This document shows positions 58,895 through 64,000 of a DNA stretch of 64,000 nt, piece by piece; position 1 is the first letter of the stretch, and each line of letters begins with the position of its first letter. The position numbers were made by a program, and so were the translations under genes. The DNA is taken from NCBI GenBank assembly GCA_965212145.1, contig CBDBUY010000009.1, positions 682,001-746,000 on the forward strand, written 5' to 3'. The DNA comes from JAAEPI01 sp965212145 (lineage in GTDB: Bacteria; Bacteroidota; Bacteroidia; Cytophagales; Cyclobacteriaceae). The notes beneath the pieces were generated by a model. That model was given only the letters and a program-made list of their open reading frames with translations, did no database searches and was not told the DNA's origin.

Positions 58895-59752
58895 ATGTCT
58901 GTTCTCCAAATTGATCCGGGAGTACTTGCATCCATTCAGGATTTCGATTGGGTCATTCGCTCTTTAGCCTTGGGGGAGTATCATGGGAAAAAGCGAAGCG
59001 GTAAACTGGGAACGGGGATGGAGTTTAGTCAGTACAGGCCTTATAGTCAGGGAGATGACCTGCGACAACTAGACTGGAAGATGTATGCCAGAACCGATAA
59101 GTTCTACATCAAGCAATCTGAGGTAGAGACCAATGTGGATGTGACTTTTATCATCGACACCTCTCGCTCAATGTTGTACGAAGAATCCAATTGGTCGAAG
59201 TTGGAATTCGCCAAAATGCTTGCAGGGGTCCTTGGTTATGTGGCCATGGAAAATGGGGATTGGATTGGTGTATCAGATGCGGTTTCCATGAAATCTGGTA
59301 ATGACTCCAGACACTGGATTCGATTTTTGAATATGCTGCAAAATCTGCCAATCAGCGAGAATTTCGTCGAGCCATATGTAGAGAATCGCAGGGCCAAAGA
59401 ACTCTTTGTTGTGATCAGTGATTTATATGATCAGGATGACAGGATGAAAGCCTTTATCCAGACTTTGAAATCTCCAAGAAATGAGGTGATAGTATTTCAA
59501 CCTGTTGGTGAGAAAGAGAGAGAATTGGATTTCGGTAATGCGGTGAAAATGAAGGATCTCGAGACAGGAGAAACTATTCAGTTGAATAGCGAAAGCTACA
59601 GATCAACCTACCAAACTCAATTTGAGGCCTGGGAGCGAGACTTGGCGCATGATTTTCTAGTGAATGGAATAGATTTTCATTGTGTTGATTTTACGGTCCG
59701 AATCGGAGATATCGTGAATGCTTTTCTTAATCGCCGAAAGCAACTGCTCTAA
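58895..59752 (+). CDS. DUF58 domain protein
   Basis: 285 residues. It begins near LGEYHGKKRSGKLGTGMEFS, followed by YRPYSQGDDLRQLDWKMYAR, the DUF58 signature. A vWA-like fold follows with FIIDTSRSM (MIDAS-like DxSxS) near 90. It is predicted to be a soluble partner of MoxR. The start is 2 bases after moxR, and the stop overlaps the next start (TAATG). Confidence 0.9.
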   Translation: MSVLQIDPGVLASIQDFDWVIRSLALGEYHGKKRSGKLGTGMEFSQYRPYSQGDDLRQLDWKMYARTDKFYIKQSEVETNVDVTFIIDTSRSMLYEESNWSKLEFAKMLAGVLGYVAMENGDWIGVSDAVSMKSGNDSRHWIRFLNMLQNLPISENFVEPYVENRRAKELFVVISDLYDQDDRMKAFIQTLKSPRNEVIVFQPVGEKERELDFGNAVKMKDLETGETIQLNSESYRSTYQTQFEAWERDLAHDFLVNGIDFHCVDFTVRIGDIVNAFLNRRKQLL

Positions 59753-60888
59753 TGACGTTTTTGACTCCATATTTCCTAATAGGCTTGGTCGGGTTGGCAG
59801 TGCCAATTTTGATTCACCTATGGAGTCGGAATACTCGCAAATCAGTAGAGTTTGGAAGTGTCAGATTTCTGCTGGGCACGGAGACCAGGACCATGAGGTC
59901 TATTTCACCAAGTCAGCTGATGTTGTTGCTCCTTCGGCTCCTTCTTGTCACCCTTTTTGTTTTTCTGATGTCGGAATTGGTTCTGAACAAAGAAGTCGCT
60001 CATACTCAGTGTGAGTATTTTGTAGATCCGGAATATGGCAATACTTCTTGGATTACAGAATTGAAGGATTCTACGGACAGTTCTGTGAAATGGCTTTCGT
60101 TAGGATATCCTGAAATCAACAGTCAGGTGCCGGCAGGCGAAATTGACCACTGGTTGTTGACTTCTTCCATTCAATCTGACGCTGATGAGATTGTGGTTAT
60201 CACGCCTAGAAAAGTGAAAAATTATCTCGGTCGTTCAAGACCTATTTCACAGAGAATTAGATTCTTCAGCATACCCGTCACTCCAATCGAGCAAAGCCTC
60301 GCAACAATTAAGAAAGGAGGTGAGGTTTTAAGCATCGTTGGAACATATGACGAATGGGCAACTGAATACGCTCGCTTAGGTTCAGCAGACGGTATTGAAC
60401 TACGTGTTACGTACCAAGTCACCGGTGGAACAGACGAGATGCAATCGATCTTTAGAAAAGCTTTCTCAGCCTTGGATGAGTTAACCCTATTGACGGTCGA
60501 AGAAAAAAATAAGGATCCGGATTGGCTTATTAATTTATCCGGTAGTGGTCCATCGAGAGATCAGAATATTATTTTTATTAGGACCGATCAGGTAGAGAAG
60601 TGGCAGAATCATTCTCAAACGGTGGTGTCAATTTCGAGTGACTGGGATGAGCTGTCAGCAGCACAGTTGGGTTTACCCTCTCGATTGCTCGAACTCCTTG
60701 CCTCCCAAATGCTAGCCACCGATAATCATGATCAGCGGACATTGCACGAAGCGAATTTTACACGAGAAGCGGATCATCTGAGAAATAAAGTTGATCTAAA
60801 ATCTGAGTCACCAAATTTTGCATGGATATTATTAATGCTCATCCTGGGTATCGAGAGAGCACTTTCATATAAAACGGATAAGATATGA
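59752..60888 (+). CDS. BatA-like protein with N-terminal aerotolerance domain
   Basis: 378 residues. The first ~80 residues form the BatA N-terminal domain: FLTPYFLIGLVGLAVPILIHLWSRN, then VRFLLGTETR and a second helix. A soluble periplasmic region and a C-terminal helix (about 355-372) follow. The vWA domain of full BatA is not evident. It is a membrane component of the MoxR-DUF58 system; precise function is unknown. It overlaps the DUF4175 gene by 4 bases. Confidence 0.82.
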   Translation: MTFLTPYFLIGLVGLAVPILIHLWSRNTRKSVEFGSVRFLLGTETRTMRSISPSQLMLLLLRLLLVTLFVFLMSELVLNKEVAHTQCEYFVDPEYGNTSWITELKDSTDSSVKWLSLGYPEINSQVPAGEIDHWLLTSSIQSDADEIVVITPRKVKNYLGRSRPISQRIRFFSIPVTPIEQSLATIKKGGEVLSIVGTYDEWATEYARLGSADGIELRVTYQVTGGTDEMQSIFRKAFSALDELTLLTVEEKNKDPDWLINLSGSGPSRDQNIIFIRTDQVEKWQNHSQTVVSISSDWDELSAAQLGLPSRLLELLASQMLATDNHDQRTLHEANFTREADHLRNKVDLKSESPNFAWILLMLILGIERALSYKTDKI

Positions 60889-63113
60889 GAGAGCGCAATC
60901 CACTTTATCCCGCATACAAAAAATGGAACCAGAGGATTCTGTATAAAGTGGCAGCTTGGGCACTTCTCTTTTCGCTGGCAGAAATAGTTTGGGTTTATGT
61001 TTTTGGGTTTTCAGTCTTAAGTACTCTGGTCTTCATTTCCTTATTGGCAGCTATGAGTATTCATGAATGGAAACGAAGACCCATTCAATCGGACGTAATC
61101 TCATTGGTTAACAGGCAACTACCTACGCTCGAGTATAGCACGGAACTTCTGGTGGAAACACAACCGAGCGGCCTCCAGGCCTTGCAACAACAAAAAATCA
61201 GGAATGCAATCATTGGAGAACTTAAGGGATTAGATTTTCCGATTGCATGGAAGGATTTTACACTCATGGCAGGTGTGCTGATCGTGATGTTAGGCGCTGG
61301 TCTAGCTTTTACAAAAAACTATACGGATGTCATTCCGAATGAAATTCAGGAAAAGGTCTTTTCTGAGATATCCACTGAAAAAGAAGACTCCATTTTCATA
61401 AAATCGACGAACGTTTATGTTCATCCACCTAAGTACACCGAGTTGAGTTTAAAGGTGTCTGAGGAAATGAATGTTAGAATTCCCGAAGGTTCCCAATTGA
61501 TTTGGAATCTTGATTTTCAAGGAGAACCGCAAGCCGTTTGGATAATGGTGAATAATGATAGTTTGCCGTTTACTCAAAATGAAAAAGGTTATCGCATCAG
61601 CCTGTTTCCTAAAGAAGATGCGATTTACACAGTTCAATTTTTAGACCATCAGGGAGGGACCAATTCCACTCCATTTTATCAACTTCAGATAATCGAGGAC
61701 GAACCACCGATCGTGACAATCCAAGGGGTCGCTCAATACCAGAGGCTTGATTATAAGCCAAATCTCCAGGTAAGTTTTGAAGTAAAAATTTCTGATGACT
61801 ATGGTTTGACAGACGGCTATCTGGTGGCGACAATAACCAAGGGTTCCGGAGAATCCGTGAAGTTTAGAGAGCAAAAAATACAGCTGAAAAATCCTGTCTC
61901 CGGCAAGAGCCATGAATCCCGATTGACATTGAGACCCGATGATTTTGGAATGGAGCCTGGGAATGAATTGTATTTCTATGTCACGGCACAGGATAACAAG
62001 AAACCGATTGCCCAACAGTCAAGGACAGAAACGCATTTTTTTATTTTACGGGATACTGCTGAGGTGGAATTTTCATTGCAGGGGTCACTGGGAGTGGATT
62101 TAATGCCGGATTTTTTCAGGAGCCAACTCCAAATTATTTTGGATACTGAGAAATTGATCAAGAATAAATCGAACCTTAAAAAGGAGGAATTCAATTCAAC
62201 AAGCAACGAGCTGGGCTATGATCAAAAACAACTGCGACTTAAGTACGGTCAGTTCATTGGCGAAGAGGAGGATAGCGGGCTGGAAATCGAGACTGAGGAA
62301 CCAGCGGGGAGTGAGGCTCCATCCGGGGAGAATGTCTTGCAGGAATTTGGGCACGATCATGATCACGAGAATGAGGAGGGACAACTTTTAGATAAAGGAA
62401 CAGAGCACCACCACGACCATGAGGAGTCATTGGATCCGGAAGCCGAGGAGAATCCATTGGAGGCATTTATGCACAACCATGAAGATGAAGAAACGGCCAC
62501 TTTTTTCACTCAAACATTGAAATCGAAGCTTAAGGCTGCCCTCACACAGATGTGGGATGCTGAACTTTATTTGAGGTTGTTCGAGCCACATAAGTCACTG
62601 CCGTATCAGTACGAAGCTCATAGGCTGTTGAAGGAGATTAAGAATCACGCTAGAATCTATGTTCAGCGCATTGGATTTGATCCACCACCAGTCAACGAAT
62701 CCGAAAGTCGTCTGACTGGAAAGCTCAAGGAGATCAATACCCACCCATTTATCGATGAACTGAAACGAGAGGATGAATATACCTCCATGAAGAAAGCCAT
62801 TGCCTGGATGTCGAAAATTCGTGTTGATAAACAAATGACGGATCTTGATAGGAATTTGCTCCAAGCAGCCGGTAATGAGTTAGCCGCATTGGCCATCGAG
62901 CAGCCTGGGAAATACCTGATGACGCTGAATGAACTCAGAAATGTCTTAAACAGTCCCTTGATAAATGCTGACGTATTAGCGAGGATAAAAGAGATTCAAA
63001 AAATGCTTTCTCAGGCCATTCCTATCGAGGATTCAATACCCAATGCTCAAGACGTATCCGGAGATGAACTTAACAGGAAATTCCTTGAACTTCTAACCGA
63101 CGAATTCGAATGA
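60885..63113 (+). CDS. DUF4175-like membrane protein with histidine-rich insert
   Basis: 742 residues. Two N-terminal helices (about 17-55) and a third (about 128-146) precede a large periplasmic part with beta strands (VYVHPPKYTEL, IKISDDYGLTDGYL) and a long coiled C-terminal region, the layout of DUF4175 proteins of Bat/MoxR operons. Residues about 490-535 are rich in His, Asp and Glu (GHDHDHENEE, EHHHDHEESLD, HNHEDEE), a likely metal-binding stretch. The stop overlaps the next start (ATGA). Confidence 0.75.
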   Translation: MRERNPLYPAYKKWNQRILYKVAAWALLFSLAEIVWVYVFGFSVLSTLVFISLLAAMSIHEWKRRPIQSDVISLVNRQLPTLEYSTELLVETQPSGLQALQQQKIRNAIIGELKGLDFPIAWKDFTLMAGVLIVMLGAGLAFTKNYTDVIPNEIQEKVFSEISTEKEDSIFIKSTNVYVHPPKYTELSLKVSEEMNVRIPEGSQLIWNLDFQGEPQAVWIMVNNDSLPFTQNEKGYRISLFPKEDAIYTVQFLDHQGGTNSTPFYQLQIIEDEPPIVTIQGVAQYQRLDYKPNLQVSFEVKISDDYGLTDGYLVATITKGSGESVKFREQKIQLKNPVSGKSHESRLTLRPDDFGMEPGNELYFYVTAQDNKKPIAQQSRTETHFFILRDTAEVEFSLQGSLGVDLMPDFFRSQLQIILDTEKLIKNKSNLKKEEFNSTSNELGYDQKQLRLKYGQFIGEEEDSGLEIETEEPAGSEAPSGENVLQEFGHDHDHENEEGQLLDKGTEHHHDHEESLDPEAEENPLEAFMHNHEDEETATFFTQTLKSKLKAALTQMWDAELYLRLFEPHKSLPYQYEAHRLLKEIKNHARIYVQRIGFDPPPVNESESRLTGKLKEINTHPFIDELKREDEYTSMKKAIAWMSKIRVDKQMTDLDRNLLQAAGNELAALAIEQPGKYLMTLNELRNVLNSPLINADVLARIKEIQKMLSQAIPIEDSIPNAQDVSGDELNRKFLELLTDEFE

Positions 63114-64000
63114 ACTGGGGAGTCGCATTGCCATGGTGGGCAGGCCTGATGCTGGCAGTCCTTTTGATCGGTTTGATCTATCTGGACTTCCGTTCTAGAA
63201 AACGCAAGCTTCGCTGGGTGCGGATTTTCTGCCTGACTATGATTTTCATCTCCATTGTGGGCCTATACACCAAGCCTAGCATCACGTCATCTCAGATCAG
63301 CGATAAGGTGTTCATAGTTACCAATGGATCGGAGCAAGTGGTTCAAGATAGCCTTGCGTCTGAAGGATTTCAGCTGCTTACATTTGAAGAATACCTGCTC
63401 ACGGATCCCAACGTGAGCTCAGTGGTGGTCATCGGAAATGGACTTGAAGAATGGGAGATGGCTCAGCTTTCAGTGCCGATAGAGTTTCTACCCAATGGAT
63501 CATATCCAGAAGGGCCTGTTGAATTATCAGTTGATAATGGATCGGTTAATTCTGAGACCACTATTGAAGTCAGACTCCAATTGGAAGATGAAATGGATGT
63601 GGGTGTCAGTGGGCCAGGAATTGAACCAATCATTTTGAAAGCTAGCCCGGATCAAAATAAATTGGAGTTTGAGGTCAAACCGACCATTCCTGGAGATTTT
63701 ATGTTTCATATGAATGGAGTTCGCGATCAGGACACGGTGTTTTCAGAGATGATCCCGGTTAGGATCGAGGAGCAAATCAAAAAAAATATATTGATACTGT
63801 CTGGAGCGCCTAGTTTCGAAGTAAGATTTCTGAGGAATCATTTGATAGAAAATGGTTTTGGTATGGCCGAACGCCAGCAAGTTTCCAAGGATATTTTCCG
63901 ACAGGCATTCACAAACTTGGAGAATAAGTCTTTGTCGAATTTGACTCCTCAGCTTTTAAGAGAATTTAAACTGGTAATCATCGATGAAGGGGCTTATGAT
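63110..64000 (+). CDS. membrane protein, BatA-like/DUF4159-associated (partial)
   Basis: Starts with ATG overlapping the DUF4175 stop and runs off the window after 297 codons. Two N-terminal helices (about 10-26 and 38-53, with RSRKRKLRW between) precede an extracytoplasmic part with beta strands and NILILSGAPSFEVRFLRNHL, the pattern of glutamine-amidotransferase-like folds in large proteins of MoxR operons. The translation is uninterrupted, so the gene is real but incomplete here. Confidence 0.7.
   Translation, partial: MNWGVALPWWAGLMLAVLLIGLIYLDFRSRKRKLRWVRIFCLTMIFISIVGLYTKPSITSSQISDKVFIVTNGSEQVVQDSLASEGFQLLTFEEYLLTDPNVSSVVVIGNGLEEWEMAQLSVPIEFLPNGSYPEGPVELSVDNGSVNSETTIEVRLQLEDEMDVGVSGPGIEPIILKASPDQNKLEFEVKPTIPGDFMFHMNGVRDQDTVFSEMIPVRIEEQIKKNILILSGAPSFEVRFLRNHLIENGFGMAERQQVSKDIFRQAFTNLENKSLSNLTPQLLREFKLVIIDEGAYD

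Noticed and set aside
1..64000. tRNA, rRNA, insertion sequence or prophage
   Set aside because: I looked through the gaps for cloverleaf-like arms, transposase motifs and integrase genes and saw none; a tRNAscan or ISfinder run would settle it.

Overview
The window looks like part of a Bacteroidota chromosome, most likely order Cytophagales (Reichenbachiella/Fulvivirga-like). This placement is inferred from gene content and not from any search. The clues are the cytochrome oxidase tail order (COX3, COX4, DUF420, DUF983), the long form of IspG (631 aa), an ArgF'-type N-acyl-ornithine carbamoyltransferase pathway, a DUF4159-MoxR-DUF58-BatA-DUF4175 operon, a TTTG-N21-TAnnTTTG promoter of the Bacteroidetes sigma type, many 1-17 nt gene overlaps and weak Shine-Dalgarno sites. 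I see no tRNA, rRNA, CRISPR array, insertion sequence or prophage.

Layout. 0-2 kb: end of a cytochrome c oxidase operon, including a degenerate SCO-like gene. 2-9 kb: a giant membrane histidine kinase overlapping a large outer-membrane barrel-like protein. 9-11 kb: Mla-type lipid ABC transporter (ATPase plus permease). 11-14.2 kb: SDR, a ParE/RelE-type toxin-antitoxin pair and ispG in one overlapping series. 14-22 kb: MscS channel, a frameshifted NTF2-like pseudogene, a histidine kinase without its ATPase domain, CFA-synthase-like methyltransferase, two YwbE paralogues, PAS-LuxR regulator, Nudix, DUF2911 and amidohydrolase. 22-26 kb: sulfite dehydrogenase, cytochrome c, rhodanese and fatty-acid hydroxylase. 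26-31 kb: hypothetical secreted and membrane proteins in a repeat-rich, gene-poor stretch with two families of palindromic repeats. 31-36.7 kb (minus): assimilatory sulfur block (APS reductase, siroheme synthesis, sulfite reductase, MetZ). 36.9-45.9 kb (minus): a complete arginine block argA-like, argG, argC, proC, argD, argF', argB, argE, argH. 46-48.7 kb (plus): metY-metX. 48.7-57 kb: HAD phosphatase, a periplasmic-binding-domain histidine kinase, TldD/TldE protease pair, and an unusual Na+/H+ antiporter fused to a voltage-gated K+ channel. 57-64 kb: the MoxR/Bat operon, running off the right end.

Regulation is the most interesting layer. Both homocysteine-forming enzymes (metZ, minus; metY, plus) sit behind SAM-I (S-box) riboswitches. 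The metZ copy has a platform segment complementary to its own aptamer and a hairpin abutting the start codon. Between metZ and the sulfite reductase gene lies a 37-codon ORF, overlapping the metZ stop as ATGA, that encodes four Cys in seven codons followed by Met-Met. Next come mutually exclusive antiterminator and terminator hairpins. This looks like a cysteine-sensing attenuator of the sulfite reductase operon. A 23-codon ORF with four Arg codons precedes the arginine operon and may be an analogous, weaker case. Together the window holds sulfate-sulfur entry, homocysteine synthesis and arginine synthesis, each with its own candidate leader control.
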